Positions 37,541-49,920 of a DNA stretch of 53,915 nt are shown here, piece after piece (positions within the stretch are counted from its first letter, which is position 1; each line of letters opens with the position of its first letter). The stretch comes from Bacillus oleivorans (lineage in GTDB: Bacteria; Bacillota; Bacilli; Bacillales; JC228): contig NZ_OAOP01000015.1 of assembly GCF_900207585.1 (NCBI RefSeq), positions 1-53,915 on the forward strand. Reading direction: 5' to 3'. A program made the translations under genes and the position numbers. The notes under the pieces were generated by a model. It saw only the letters and a program-made list of their open reading frames with translations. It ran no database searches and was not told where the DNA came from.

Positions 37541-38437
37541 TTACCAAACCTCTTCATCTTCTCCATCTAATTTGGGATTATAAGGGGCTCCTGTTCTTAA
37601 CAGGCCTTTGGTTTCAATTCCGCCAAGTCCTTTTTCACCCGTTATTGTATTCCTGAGGACATCCCAAACATGTACTCGATCGTCAAAAGGAGTGAAACTG
37701 ATTTTAGCGACGATATAAACAGGGTCTAACGCGTGGATATTAACTCTTGCTGGAGAGCTTGCAAAGTTTGATCCAGCCTGAATAAGTGATTCAAAATGAG
37801 ACTGACAGGCACCTGCAAAGATCACTAATTGATCTAAACTCGGTACCTTTCTTCTTGCATTTTGGACTGTCTTTACAAAATATCTGGAATGTCTGTATGC
37901 ATTTAAGTCAGATTTTTTCCCTTTTGATTTAGAATAAGAATCATGACCGGTAAGCACAAGAATATCAGGTCTGTATTCATCTAACAATGCAGCAATTCGG
38001 TTAGGCATTTCTTTTTCTGTACAATGAACCCCATAGACAGGCACACCTATTTTTTCATAAACGGCCATGCATTTTTGCAGGTAGGATGGATCTCCATCAA
38101 TATGCAGCACCCTTCCGGGGATTTGAAAATAGCTCGCTGTTGTATCATAGCCGTTTGTTGCATGATACTCTTGTCTTTCCTTTAAAAGCTCTACGTCCTG
38201 ACGAAAGAGCTGTAACGAGTAATTTTCTAACGATCTAAATTGACGTTCAAACCGTTTTTGCTCGCTTTCAGTAATCAACACCAAATCCTCTAATGGTGCA
38301 TCAGCAATTAGACGTAATTCCTGACCTTTTAGTATGGCCCATTTCTTCCCGTCCATTTCAATTATTTCTAAAATTTGAAACAAAATATCACAATGATATG
38401 ATTTCCGACCAACAATGTCGTTTCTTTTTATTGTCAC
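37541..38437 (-). CDS. yabG: Sporulation-specific protease YabG
   Basis: Late mother-cell protease that processes spore coat proteins, allowing their cross-linking. The 298-residue protein matches the peptidase U57 (YabG) family: RPDILVLTGHDSYSKSKG and VIFAGACQSHFESLIQAGSNFASSP include the conserved His and Cys considered catalytic. It starts with GTG (38437), 9 nt after GGAG. A sigma-K-type promoter lies upstream and a terminator follows, so it is a single-gene unit. Confidence 0.95.
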   Translation of the reverse strand: MTIKRNDIVGRKSYHCDILFQILEIIEMDGKKWAILKGQELRLIADAPLEDLVLITESEQKRFERQFRSLENYSLQLFRQDVELLKERQEYHATNGYDTTASYFQIPGRVLHIDGDPSYLQKCMAVYEKIGVPVYGVHCTEKEMPNRIAALLDEYRPDILVLTGHDSYSKSKGKKSDLNAYRHSRYFVKTVQNARRKVPSLDQLVIFAGACQSHFESLIQAGSNFASSPARVNIHALDPVYIVAKISFTPFDDRVHVWDVLRNTITGEKGLGGIETKGLLRTGAPYNPKLDGEDEEVW

Positions 38438-38482
38438 CTTATTTCACTCCAAGCCCTTGGCGCTTAAAAAATTTCTCTTACT

Positions 38483-38510
38483 TAGGCTATGCAGCCAAAA
38501 TCAAAGAGGT
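38483..38510 (-). promoter_or_regulatory. Candidate sigma-K promoter of yabG
   Basis: AC-N17-CATAGCCTA on the minus strand (38510-38483) fits the sigma-K pattern (AC, CATANNNTA) exactly. yabG is a sigma-K gene in B. subtilis. Confidence 0.72.
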
Positions 38511-38585
38511 GAGCGCTCGGACTTGCTTAATTCTTGATAGGGCTCTAATTATAAATTAAGTTGATTTATCCGCAAGCCTAAGAGG

Positions 38586-40027
<1,442 letters not shown>

Positions 40028-40179
40028 TTTTTTACCTCTATCCTGAAACATTTTTGTAACAATAACGTCTATATTCATAGATTAGTTTTTACACCTTTAT
40101 AACGAAATAGTAAAGAGATTTCATTAATCGTTTGTGCAAATTTAATTTCATTGAGTTACATACTCCTTGCCCGCTAAAG

Positions 40180-40288
40180 AAAACTTGGCTAGCGCCAAGC
40201 CTTTAGGCGCCGGCGATTGCCTAGTTGCACTTATACTTTATTCCTAAAAATTTTAGCTGCGTCGAATTTGCTACTTTGCTAAAATTTT
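40180..40288. repeat. Structured intergenic segment with palindromes and inverted repeats
   Basis: The 309-nt rpfB-rnmV gap (40028-40336) contains CTTGGCTAGCGCCAAG (a hairpin), then CCTTTAGGCGCCGGCG, then an 11-bp inverted repeat AAAATTTTAGC (40247-40257) / GCTAAAATTTT (40278-40288). The GC-rich part stands out from AT-rich flanks. No reading frame. It could be the remnant of a small repeat element or an RNA structure in the rnmV leader. Confidence 0.5.
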
Positions 40289-40307
40289 ATACTTTCTTAA
40301 AGTAAAA

Positions 40308-40338
40308 TAAAAAAACAGAGGAATTAAATCCCTCTGTT
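40308..40338 (-). terminator. Terminator after rpfB
   Basis: Perfect 8-bp stem AACAGAGG / CCTCTGTT, 9-nt loop, then seven Ts on the minus strand; overlaps the rpfB stop. Confidence 0.88.
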
Positions 40339-41533
40339 ATTCTAAAATGGTTATTTTAACTTTTCTGACACCCCAGCGATACGCTTGTTCTTTCGTTGGG
40401 AAAAATACATCGATCTTATTGCCTTTAATCGCAGAACCTGTATCACCTGCAATTGCATGGCCATACCCTTCGACATAGACCTTCGAACCTAAAGGTATCA
40501 CACTTGGATCAACGGCAATCACTTTAATATCCGGATTTGAACGCAAGTTAATCCCAGTTGCAGTTACTCCAGAACAGCCGTTACAGTATGCTGTATAAGC
40601 CGTTGAATTGACGTAGAACTCTTTACCGCTCACTGCTTCAGCTCCACGGGAAATGCTTGCTGTTTGAACTTGAGTTCCAATTGCAACAATTTTATTCTGA
40701 CTTTCCTTTAAAGTCTTAGTTTCTACTAGTTTACGAGATACTTCTTTTCCATTTTCTAATACCACTTGATAGACCTTGGATACTTGGCCCTCTTGTCCTT
40801 CTTGAATTACCTTTTCAGTACCTTTTTTCAGACTGCTGTCATTTTTCGTGACAACTGCATATTCAACTGATTCTTCCACTACATCGGTGACTTTTTCTAC
40901 TCGAACGACGCTCACTTTTGTCCCGTCGTCAATGGTTTGCTCTAGCTTAGGTTCAACTCGGTCAAGCTCATTAAGTTGAATCCCCTGTTGTTTTAAAAAG
41001 TCAGCGACCGTAGTCGAAGTGGACCATAGCTCCTGAGGTTTACCGCCATCTACTAATGTCACTTTGAATGCTTCCTCAACATTAATACTCAGGCCATTTT
41101 TTATTGCTGTATCCAAACCAGGAAAAATCTGATCCTGTGTTTTTACCGTAATTCCATGCTGTTCTAATAATTCTTTGACAGAATCGGCTGTCGTCCAAAC
41201 CTTGTTTGGCTCTTTATCGTTAAGTGTAATTGTAACCTGTTTTGCTGGTTCCCACGCAATTTCTAGATTATTTTCTAATTTCGTATTTGCTTTTGGGAAC
41301 AAATAATCTTCTGCACGAACCTGTATCTTTAATTCTCTTAAAATATCTTCTACAGTGTCTGCATGAGTTTTAACTATTCTCTCTTTACCGTCTAGCGTTA
41401 ATGCAACCGTCTTCTTCGTGCCTTGGTACACCATTAACGTTAGCGCCAGCAAAAAGACTAGTGCGCCGAATGATAACAGTAAAAGTCTCCTTTTACTCAT
41501 TTCGGAAAACAGGTTTTTCACGGTATTATTCAC
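40337..41533 (-). CDS. rpfB: Resuscitation-promoting-factor-like cell wall protein (DUF348, G5, 3D domains)
   Basis: Exported peptidoglycan-active protein, equivalent to B. subtilis YabE. After an N-terminal membrane segment (RRLLLLSFGALVFLLALTLM) come three DUF348 repeats (about residues 40-200), a G5 domain (about 215-290) and a C-terminal 3D domain with STAYTAYCNGCSGVTATG, DPSVIPLGSKVYVEGYG and the DTGSAIKGNKIDVFF end, whose Asp residues form the lytic site. I chose GTG 41533 because a perfect promoter begins at 41593 and GGAGG lies 11 nt upstream of this GTG. Confidence 0.9.
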   Translation of the reverse strand: MNNTVKNLFSEMSKRRLLLLSFGALVFLLALTLMVYQGTKKTVALTLDGKERIVKTHADTVEDILRELKIQVRAEDYLFPKANTKLENNLEIAWEPAKQVTITLNDKEPNKVWTTADSVKELLEQHGITVKTQDQIFPGLDTAIKNGLSINVEEAFKVTLVDGGKPQELWSTSTTVADFLKQQGIQLNELDRVEPKLEQTIDDGTKVSVVRVEKVTDVVEESVEYAVVTKNDSSLKKGTEKVIQEGQEGQVSKVYQVVLENGKEVSRKLVETKTLKESQNKIVAIGTQVQTASISRGAEAVSGKEFYVNSTAYTAYCNGCSGVTATGINLRSNPDIKVIAVDPSVIPLGSKVYVEGYGHAIAGDTGSAIKGNKIDVFFPTKEQAYRWGVRKVKITILE

Positions 41534-41564
41534 GATGAAAAACGCCTCCTTCTCCACGGAAGTG

Positions 41565-41593
41565 ATTATATAGAGAGTTACTCTGCATGTCAA
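41565..41593 (-). promoter_or_regulatory. rpfB promoter, sigma-A consensus
   Basis: TTGACA-N17-TATAAT on the minus strand, a perfect consensus, about 30 nt before the proposed GTG start. It shows that reading frames beginning further upstream cannot be the start. Confidence 0.88.
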
Positions 41594-41758
41594 CCCCTTA
41601 AACTTTTTCGAAGGTAATCATAATTATGCATGACCCCCACAAGAAAGGGAAGAAAGACTTATCGACACATATACCTATGAATAAAAGAAGACGTGTAGAA
41701 CTTTAGAGAATTCGCGAAAAATGGGACAGGTGAATTCAAGTTTCGACAAGAATTAATG

Positions 41759-42526
41759 TCATGATATGCCGAAAAGTTTTTTTGCATTAGCTGTTGTTTG
41801 CGCCGTAACCTCTTCATATGTGAGGTCCTTAATTCTTGCTATTTCTTCAGCAACTAAAGAGACATAGGATGGTTCGTTTCTTTTGCCTCTATACGGATGT
41901 GGAGCTAGATACGGACAATCTGTTTCAATCAATAGCCTGTCTAACGGAACAGCTGCCGCCACTTCCTTTGGCTTTTTGGCATTTTTGAAAGTAACAGGTC
42001 CCCCCAGTGATATATAAAAGTTTAAGTCTAGGCACTGTTTCGCAATTTCAACACTTCCGCTAAAACAATGCATAATGCCTCCGACTTCATTGGCCCCTTC
42101 TTCTCTTAAAATATTTACAACGTCCTCGGTTGCTTCCCGATTATGAATAATGATGGGAAGCTTTACTTTTTTCGCCAGCCGAATTTGTTTCCTAAATACT
42201 TCGTATTGCACCTCTTTCGGTGTTTTATCCCAATGATAGTCTAATCCCATCTCTCCAAGAGCCACTACTTTCGGATGGACAGAGAGTGATTCTAACCATT
42301 CTAGATCAGATTCCGTCATATCAATCGCATCAACCGGATGCCATCCTATACTCGCATAAATAAAATCATAGGTTTCAGCCAAATCAATCGCACGCTTGAT
42401 AGTTGGCCGATCAAATCCTACTACCACCATATTTTTTACATCTTTTTGCAAGGCTCTTTCGATTACTTCGTTTAAATCCTCTTCAAATTGTTTATCATTT
42501 AAATGCACGTGTGTATCAAATAGCAT
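41759..42526 (-). CDS. tatD: TatD-family metal-dependent hydrolase
   Basis: Cytoplasmic metal-dependent nuclease or hydrolase of the TIM-barrel amidohydrolase superfamily. Metal-site motifs are present: FDTHVHLND near the start, GEMGLDYHWD, HNREA, GGIMHCFSG and ETDCPYLAPHPYRGKRNEP. 255 residues, normal. ATG 42526 follows GAGGAGTG. It lies 254 nt after metS, behind a terminator that includes a parS site. Known as yabD in B. subtilis. Confidence 0.95.
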   Translation of the reverse strand: MLFDTHVHLNDKQFEEDLNEVIERALQKDVKNMVVVGFDRPTIKRAIDLAETYDFIYASIGWHPVDAIDMTESDLEWLESLSVHPKVVALGEMGLDYHWDKTPKEVQYEVFRKQIRLAKKVKLPIIIHNREATEDVVNILREEGANEVGGIMHCFSGSVEIAKQCLDLNFYISLGGPVTFKNAKKPKEVAAAVPLDRLLIETDCPYLAPHPYRGKRNEPSYVSLVAEEIARIKDLTYEEVTAQTTANAKKLFGIS

Positions 42527-42706
42527 GTTTTACACTCCTCATTCTATCTAAAATACTAATATAAAGCTGCTCCCGGAAATTATAGAAAGAAAACAAATGA
42601 ATTTTATTCATATAATATCGTTTCATAATGTTACAAATAATTTTTTTCGATTACAACAAAAACTACTGTAATATATGGTTTTTTATTACTTGTTTTATTT
42701 AATGAA

Positions 42707-42764
42707 ACAAAAAACATAGGATTGTAACACGCGTTTGTTTCACGTGAAACATTCCTATGTTTTT
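42707..42764 (-). terminator. metS terminator with the parS palindrome in its loop
   Basis: An 11-bp stem AAAACATAGGA / TCCTATGTTTT flanks a 31-nt loop and ends in Ts on the minus strand. The loop region holds the 16-bp palindrome at 42736-42751, which can extend the structure. Confidence 0.75.
42736..42751. promoter_or_regulatory. parS: parS site (ParB/Spo0J binding)
   Basis: TGTTTCACGTGAAACA is a perfect 16-bp palindrome and an exact match to the Bacillus parS consensus (TGTTNCACGTGAAACA). Spo0J loads here as a CTP-dependent clamp and recruits SMC for origin segregation. B. subtilis also has a parS at about 4 degrees, near this locus. No second exact copy was noticed in the window. Confidence 0.95.
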
Positions 42765-42779
42765 CCGATATAATAAATG

Positions 42780-44759
<1,980 letters not shown>

Positions 44760-45136
44760 TTAATCTTTAAAACCGATTATAAATATTTAAATAGAAAATT
44801 TAAAGAAAACTTGGATATTATATAAGAGAAAGCTTGGTGGCAGCTCACTTTCATTTCATTTAAACACAAAATGCACAGGATCATTATCTAACCTTTACCT
44901 TCTATTTTAACGCATACCTATCTAATTGTAACCTTATTACAACCCTCTCTATTCCTATTTAGCAACAGATTTTGCCATATTCCTATCTATATGTTTTAAA
45001 CAGTTGCCTATAAGGATATTCATTATTGATATTTTTTCAAGCGGCCATCTCTAAATAGTTTCATAACTTTTTATATTGAAAAATATCAAATTATACGCTA
45101 TTAATCATCTAAAGAAAAAGGAATCAATTAGAACTT

Positions 45137-45330
45137 TGTCGAACTATATGTTGGTAATTGTCGAAAAATATTGCGATCTTTTTTCCAACTTACATATACA
45201 AAAAACCTTGATATAATAGGATTATTTAACCATTTTTAAAAAAGTGGCCATACCAATAAAATAAAATTATTGACGGATTTGGGAAAGGCTGGTATCATAA
45301 ATTCATAGAAATTTGTCGAATAATGACGAA
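45137..45330 (+). promoter_or_regulatory. abrB control region: two sigma-A promoters and four 0A boxes
   Basis: Plus-strand promoters are CTTACA-N17-TATAAT (45189-45217) and TTGACG-N17-TATCAT (45270-45298). Spo0A boxes TGTCGAA lie at 45137-45143, 45159-45165 and 45314-45320, and TGACGAA at 45324-45330. The last two, just downstream of the second promoter, are arranged as in the B. subtilis abrB operator, where Spo0A~P represses. The other part of the 44742-45388 gap is AT-rich and must hold the metS promoter, which I could not assign. Confidence 0.85.
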
Positions 45331-45388
45331 AGCAAATAAACGAAAATGAATAGAATCTTATTTTAAAAATTTGAGAGGAGAAACTCCA

Positions 45389-45676
45389 ATGAAATCCACT
45401 GGTATTGTAAGAAAAGTTGATGAGCTTGGCCGTGTAGTTATTCCTATTGAGCTTCGCAGAACTCTGGGCATTGCTGAAAAAGATGCTTTAGAAATCTATG
45501 TTGATGATGAAAAAATTATTTTAAAGAAATACAAACCAAACATGACTTGCCACATCACTGGTGAAGTTTCCGATCATAACATTGCACTCGCAGGCGGTAA
45601 ACTAGTACTTAGCCGTGAAGGTGCGGAAATGTTAATTAACGAAATTCAAAACCAATTTCATGTAAAAGCTAACTAA
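45389..45676 (+). CDS. abrB: Transition-state regulator AbrB
   Basis: Global repressor of post-exponential genes. The 95-residue protein has the swapped-hairpin DNA-binding domain (MKSTGIVRKVDELGRVVIPI, then RRTLGIAEKDALEIYVDD) and a C-terminal multimerisation domain; Cys 54 is retained. ATG 45389, 8 nt after AGGAG; an in-frame start at 45371 would include the ribosome site. The only protein gene on the plus strand, facing rsmI across a shared terminator. Confidence 0.97.
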   Translation: MKSTGIVRKVDELGRVVIPIELRRTLGIAEKDALEIYVDDEKIILKKYKPNMTCHITGEVSDHNIALAGGKLVLSREGAEMLINEIQNQFHVKAN

Positions 45677-45686
45677 TTCCAGCCTT

Positions 45687-45728
45687 CTAAAAAGCAAAAG
45701 GGTCTCCTTTAGAACCTTTTGCTTTTTT
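45687..45728. terminator. Bidirectional terminator between abrB and rsmI
   Basis: Stem AAAAGCAAAAGG / CCTTTTGCTTTT with T runs on both strands serves the convergent genes abrB and rsmI. Confidence 0.88.
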
Positions 45729-45730
45729 AT

Positions 45731-46600
45731 TTAGTCAATATGATACGCCTGGTACACATCTCTTTTAGCCATTGAGCGGTCAGTCGCTGTTTGTTTAATG
45801 GCTTCTTTTGAGGTTAACCCTTTTTCTTCTATATAATAGCTTACGTGCTCTTCAATCGAAAGTGGTGCCCACCAAAGAACTGCTTCATCCTTTTGAGATT
45901 CTCCTCCTTCAATGATAAGGCAAATCTCTCCTTTTAGGGGCTCATCCTTCACCACATTAACGAGCTCTTCGACAGTACCACGTATATATTCTTCGTGTAC
46001 CTTTGTTAATTCCCGACAGATAGCCGCATGACGGTTCCCCAAAACATGCAATACGTCATCTAATGTTTCCTTTATGCGATGCGGAGCTTCGTAAAAAATA
46101 AGAGTTTCGGCGCGATTATGCAGCTGTTCCAGTTCAGTTCTGCGTTCCTTCTTACTTCTATTTAAAAATCCATGAAAATAAAAGGGCTGAGGTTTGAGCC
46201 CTGAGGCAATAAGAGCGGTAATCGCTGCATTTGCTCCGGGTAACGCAATGACAGGTATCAATTCTTTTTGACATAAAGCAACGAGCTCCCAGCCAGGATC
46301 TGAAATAGCGGGTAAACCGGCATCGGAAACAAGTGCTACTTTTTTTCCTTCCTTCATGGCTGCTACCAGCTTTTCCCCACTCGATTCCTTATTGTGTTCA
46401 TGATAACTTGTAAGGGGCGTATGAATGTCAAAATGATTACAAAGTTTTCTTGTATTGCGAGTGTCCTCCGCTGCAATCATGTCCGCTTCTTTTAAAATTT
46501 CAACAGCTCTATAGGTCATATCTTTTAAATTTCCAATTGGGGTGGGAACAAGAAAAAGAACCCCTTCCCAATCTTGTTTAAAGCTTTTTTGCTTCTGCAT
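45731..46600 (-). CDS. rsmI: 16S rRNA (cytidine-1402 2'-O) methyltransferase
   Basis: Methylates C1402 in the ribosomal decoding centre. A tetrapyrrole-methylase fold with LFLVPTPIGNLKDMTYRA, AAEDTRNTRKL, LVSDAGLPAISDPG (SAM site) and YEAPHRIKETL. 289 residues. Its ATG overlaps the yazA stop (TAATG). It ends the yabB-yazA-rsmI operon; known as yabC/yraL-type in Bacillus. Confidence 0.96.
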   Translation of the reverse strand: MQKQKSFKQDWEGVLFLVPTPIGNLKDMTYRAVEILKEADMIAAEDTRNTRKLCNHFDIHTPLTSYHEHNKESSGEKLVAAMKEGKKVALVSDAGLPAISDPGWELVALCQKELIPVIALPGANAAITALIASGLKPQPFYFHGFLNRSKKERRTELEQLHNRAETLIFYEAPHRIKETLDDVLHVLGNRHAAICRELTKVHEEYIRGTVEELVNVVKDEPLKGEICLIIEGGESQKDEAVLWWAPLSIEEHVSYYIEEKGLTSKEAIKQTATDRSMAKRDVYQAYHID

Positions 46601-46866
46601 TATCCTTGTCTCCCCTTAGATTTTAAAAATTGCTCCTTTTCTCTCCGGGAAAGGCGCTTAAATGCATACTCTTCTTGTAATGCCTCCCGTTTTGATGCAA
46701 AGGCTTTTTCGTAAATACATGTTACCGGTAATCGGGAACGGGTGTACTTCGCGCCTTTTCCGGCGTTATGGGTCAATACCCGTTTATTCACATCTGTTGA
46801 GTACCCGGTATAGTAGCTGCCATCTGCACACTCTAATACATAAATAAAGTGTTTATTGTTTTCCAT
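46600..46866 (-). CDS. yazA: GIY-YIG nuclease-superfamily protein YazA
   Basis: An 88-residue single-domain GIY-YIG protein: [20 protein letters not shown] carries the Y..Y-T-G-Y form of the motif, followed by [18 protein letters not shown] and the conserved Glu in [13 protein letters not shown]. The cellular role of this widespread UPF0213-type family is not established. It overlaps yabB by 14 nt and rsmI by 1 nt. Confidence 0.93.
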   Translation of the reverse strand: MENNKHFIYVLECADGSYYTGYSTDVNKRVLTHNAGKGAKYTRSRLPVTCIYEKAFASKREALQEEYAFKRLSRREKEQFLKSKGRQG

Positions 46867-47596
46867 ACAAAAGCTCCCTCACTTCTTCTGTATACTCGTT
46901 CTCATTCGTATAAATATAAAGTGGCGGGAGGATTTTTAAATCAGGATTCGCATCCTTCATTCCTTCTACTAAAATCATATTGGCTTCTTTTCCTTCCTTG
47001 GGATACACGAAGCGCAGACGCTTTGGCTCGAGCTTATAATGTCTCAATAGCATTAATATGTCCATAAGTCTTGCTGGGCGATGAACCAAGGCAACTTTTC
47101 CGCCAGGCTTTACTAATTTTGCAGAGACTGAGATGACATCCTCTAAAGTGCAGGTAATTTCATGACGAGCGAGAGCAAAATAATAATTTTGATTTTGCAC
47201 TTCTTTCGAAAGTGTTTGAAAATAAGGCGGGTTACACGTGATCACGTCATACACAGCGTGACCTAATATTGAGGGCATCTCTTTTAGGTCCCCATGAATC
47301 ATTTGAATCTGATCATCTAGTCCATTCAACAAAATGCTTCTCACTGCCATGTTATATAACCGTTCCTGAATCTCTACACCCGTTACGTTAGCCCGGGTAC
47401 GCCCTGATAAAAGTAAAGGAATTACGCCATTTCCGCTGCATAAATCTAGAACTTGTCCTTTTTGTATCGGAACATAAGCAAAACGGGCTAATAGAACAGC
47501 ATCTAGCGAAAACGAGAAGACAGTGGGGCTTTGAATAATGCGCAAATTCTCTGCTAATAAATAATCTAACCTCTCATCATCCTTTAACCAATCCAT
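46853..47596 (-). CDS. yabB: tRNA (adenine) N6-methyltransferase-like protein YabB
   Basis: SAM-dependent methyltransferase related to TrmN6, which methylates A37 of tRNA-Val in E. coli. The SAM motif is [15 protein letters not shown] and the catalytic motif CNPPYFQ (NPPY, for an exocyclic amine). It starts [14 protein letters not shown] at ATG 47596 (247 residues; AGGGG 6 nt upstream); an in-frame start at 47641 has no support. First gene after the yabA terminator. Confidence 0.92.
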   Translation of the reverse strand: MDWLKDDERLDYLLAENLRIIQSPTVFSFSLDAVLLARFAYVPIQKGQVLDLCSGNGVIPLLLSGRTRANVTGVEIQERLYNMAVRSILLNGLDDQIQMIHGDLKEMPSILGHAVYDVITCNPPYFQTLSKEVQNQNYYFALARHEITCTLEDVISVSAKLVKPGGKVALVHRPARLMDILMLLRHYKLEPKRLRFVYPKEGKEANMILVEGMKDANPDLKILPPLYIYTNENEYTEEVRELLYGKQ

Positions 47597-47668
47597 AAAA
47601 TACCCCTTTATTTTATAAGTGTTGCCTAAATGCCTAGGCATATTTCCGTGCTTTTTCGAAACTGCTTA

Positions 47669-47699
47669 AAAAAGAGCCTTCCATAACGGAAGACTCTCA
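47669..47699 (-). terminator. Terminator after yabA
   Basis: 10-bp stem AGAGTCTTCC / GGAAGGCTCT (one G-U) with a 5-nt loop and TTTTTT on the minus strand; ends the tmk-to-yabA transcript. Confidence 0.88.
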
Positions 47700-47704
47700 C
47701 CCAT

Positions 47705-48064
47705 TTATTTTTTATTGAGAAAAGATAAGCAAAACAAACAGTCTCCCTCATGACGAGGACTTCCAAAATGGAGATTGCAGATATGGAATCCTTCCTGATA
47801 AAGACGGGCTAAATTATCATATCCTTCCCCGATATCAATTCCCCGTTCTAACGGATTCTGTCCATCACCTTCGTTTTGTCGCTGGCCATCTTTAGAGGTG
47901 GTTTGCTCTAAACGCTTGCGAAGATGGTCATTTTCAATCTTTAATGTGTTGTTTTCCTCTAAAATTTCTGCCAAATGCTGCTTCATTTCCCCAAGTTGCT
48001 GATACAAATGACCAATTTGTTGCTCCATGCTACTTAATGCATCAAAAATTTCTCTTTTTTCCAA
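47705..48064 (-). CDS. yabA: Replication initiation control protein YabA
   Basis: Negative regulator of DnaA that bridges DnaA and the DnaN clamp. An N-terminal leucine-rich coiled coil (about 5-62, [20 protein letters not shown]) gives the tetramer; the C-terminus has the zinc site [19 protein letters not shown] (C, H, C, C). 119 residues. It starts with TTG (48064), 7 nt after GAGGTG. Confidence 0.95.
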   Translation of the reverse strand: MEKREIFDALSSMEQQIGHLYQQLGEMKQHLAEILEENNTLKIENDHLRKRLEQTTSKDGQRQNEGDGQNPLERGIDIGEGYDNLARLYQEGFHICNLHFGSPRHEGDCLFCLSFLNKK

Positions 48065-48090
48065 AGCTATCCACCTCGAAGATTTGCGGA

Positions 48091-48906
48091 TTAGTGGGAA
48101 ACAGCATCCTGATTTCTTAATTCATCAAGCGTATACTCTAGAACTCTTCCATGCTCTGGGATTTCGATTTGCATAACCCGCTCTAAAATATTTAATCCAA
48201 CGATTTTTCCTTCCCCAATTGGAGTTTGTATGGATTCGCCGATATCCGGCAATTCATTTCTAGCCATTTCATATTCATCATTCTCGTACTTCAGGCAACA
48301 CATTAAACGACCGCATAGCCCCGAGATCTTTGTAGGGTTTAAGGAAAGATTTTGATCCTTTGCCATTTTAATAGAAACGGGTTCAAAGTCCCCTAAAAAC
48401 GTTGAGCAGCACAACATCCTCCCACATGGACCAATTCCGCCTAACATTTTCGCCTCATCCCGAACCCCAATTTGACGGAGTTCAATCCGAGTTCGAAAAA
48501 TCGCAGCAAGATCCTTTACTAATTCTCTAAAATCTACACGTCCGTCAGCCGTGAAATAAAAAATGACTTTATTCCGATCAAATGTATATTCGACATCGAC
48601 CAGCTTCATATCCAGTCCATGTTCTTCTACCTTGTCACTGCATACCTGATAAGCTTCTCTTGTTGCCGCTTTATTCTCTTCAACAATAAGTCGATCCTTT
48701 TGATCTGCAATCCGAAGAACCTTTTTTAATGGAAGTACAACATCATGTTCACCAACCTCTTTGGGTGCAATAACAATTCTTCCATATTCAACACCTCGGA
48801 CAGTTTCAACAATGACGAAATCGTCCTTCTGGAGTAATAGGTCCCCTGGATCGAAGTAATAGATTTTACCGGCTTTCTTAAACCTGACGCCTACAACCTT
48901 ATACAC
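48091..48906 (-). CDS. ricT: PSP1-domain protein RicT (YaaT)
   Basis: Part of the RicA-RicF-RicT (Y-complex) that binds iron-sulfur clusters, directs RNase Y processing and promotes competence, biofilm and Spo0A phosphorylation. The PSP1 domain contains the cysteine cluster [14 protein letters not shown] and [14 protein letters not shown]. 271 residues. It starts with GTG (48906), two nucleotides after the holB stop, and is followed by yabA. Confidence 0.95.
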   Translation of the reverse strand: MYKVVGVRFKKAGKIYYFDPGDLLLQKDDFVIVETVRGVEYGRIVIAPKEVGEHDVVLPLKKVLRIADQKDRLIVEENKAATREAYQVCSDKVEEHGLDMKLVDVEYTFDRNKVIFYFTADGRVDFRELVKDLAAIFRTRIELRQIGVRDEAKMLGGIGPCGRMLCCSTFLGDFEPVSIKMAKDQNLSLNPTKISGLCGRLMCCLKYENDEYEMARNELPDIGESIQTPIGEGKIVGLNILERVMQIEIPEHGRVLEYTLDELRNQDAVSH

Positions 48907-48908
48907 GC

Positions 48909-49907
48909 TTACGATCCCTCCTTTAAGTTCAGTACCATTTGTTCCATAAGGAGCTGATTATTCGTATGGGCATCTAGCATCCGCTTGGTGTGCAAAATGG
49001 TTTCTATAGAGTTTAAGACAGTGGTCTGTGAAATACTTAAGGCAGATCGCTCTAATTCACCAACAATAGAGGGAAATATTAATTTTTCCTTTCTATTCAA
49101 TTGAATCGATAACAGATCTCTATATATAAATAAGAGCATTTGCAAGCCCATATTCACTTGTTCCCGATCTTGGAAATGCTTGTACCATTCTTGTTGAAGC
49201 CATAAAAGTGCTTCTTCTTCACTTTTTTGTAGGGCTTCATGTAATTTTACCACTTTCTTTCGTGCTTGTGCAAACCACTCATCTGAAAATAATGCTAGTG
49301 CCTCATCAATATTTTGTGTTAATTGGGAAAGAAGGGGAGCCATATCTTGTGGTATGCCGCTTGAGATGAGCTGCTTAATTAGAAGATTAGCAGACAATGG
49401 CCTAAATGACACAACCTGACAGCGTGAAAGGATGGTACTTAACATATTATGGATTTGTTCTGTAATTAATACAGCCATCGTCTGAGAATGCGGTTCTTCT
49501 AAAAATTTTAATAAACTATTCGCTGCATTCGTCGTCATTCGGTCGGCGTGTACAATGGCATAAAATTTTTTCGTCGATTCCATCCCCGATTTTGAGAACT
49601 CCATTTGCAGTTCCTGAATTTGACCCTTTTTAATCGACTGTCCATCTGGTTGTACTATATGTACATCAGGATGATTTCCACTCTCAATTCTTTTGCAGTG
49701 ATGACATTCCCCGCAAGGCTCGCAGTCCTCAATCCGATTGATACAGAAAAAGCTTTGAGCAAGGAGTTTACTGGCTTGTACCTTTCCAGTCCCTCTCGTT
49801 CCTTCAAATAAATAAGCATGAGCCAGCCGATCTCGCTGTAGAGCATTTCGAATCATTTTCTCAGCAGTTGGCTGTTTTGCTTTAAATTCTTCCCATTGTG
49901 CGCTCAA
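48909..49907 (-). CDS. holB: DNA polymerase III, delta' subunit
   Basis: Clamp-loader subunit. The Walker-A-like FEGTRGTGKVQASK lies near the start, followed by the zinc-binding CEPCGECHHCKRI, HADRMTTNAANSLLKFLEEP and the LSRCQVV sensor region (ILSRCQVVSFRP). 332 residues. It starts with TTG (49907), 7 nt after AGAGGTG. Neighbours yaaR and ricT are as in B. subtilis. Confidence 0.95.
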   Translation of the reverse strand: MSAQWEEFKAKQPTAEKMIRNALQRDRLAHAYLFEGTRGTGKVQASKLLAQSFFCINRIEDCEPCGECHHCKRIESGNHPDVHIVQPDGQSIKKGQIQELQMEFSKSGMESTKKFYAIVHADRMTTNAANSLLKFLEEPHSQTMAVLITEQIHNMLSTILSRCQVVSFRPLSANLLIKQLISSGIPQDMAPLLSQLTQNIDEALALFSDEWFAQARKKVVKLHEALQKSEEEALLWLQQEWYKHFQDREQVNMGLQMLLFIYRDLLSIQLNRKEKLIFPSIVGELERSALSISQTTVLNSIETILHTKRMLDAHTNNQLLMEQMVLNLKEGS

Positions 49908-49920
49908 GGGTATTCACCTC

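Noticed and set aside
48091-48906. Cysteine-rich protein as a possible novel metalloenzyme
   Set aside because: It is the known RicT/PSP1 family with its normal cysteine cluster.
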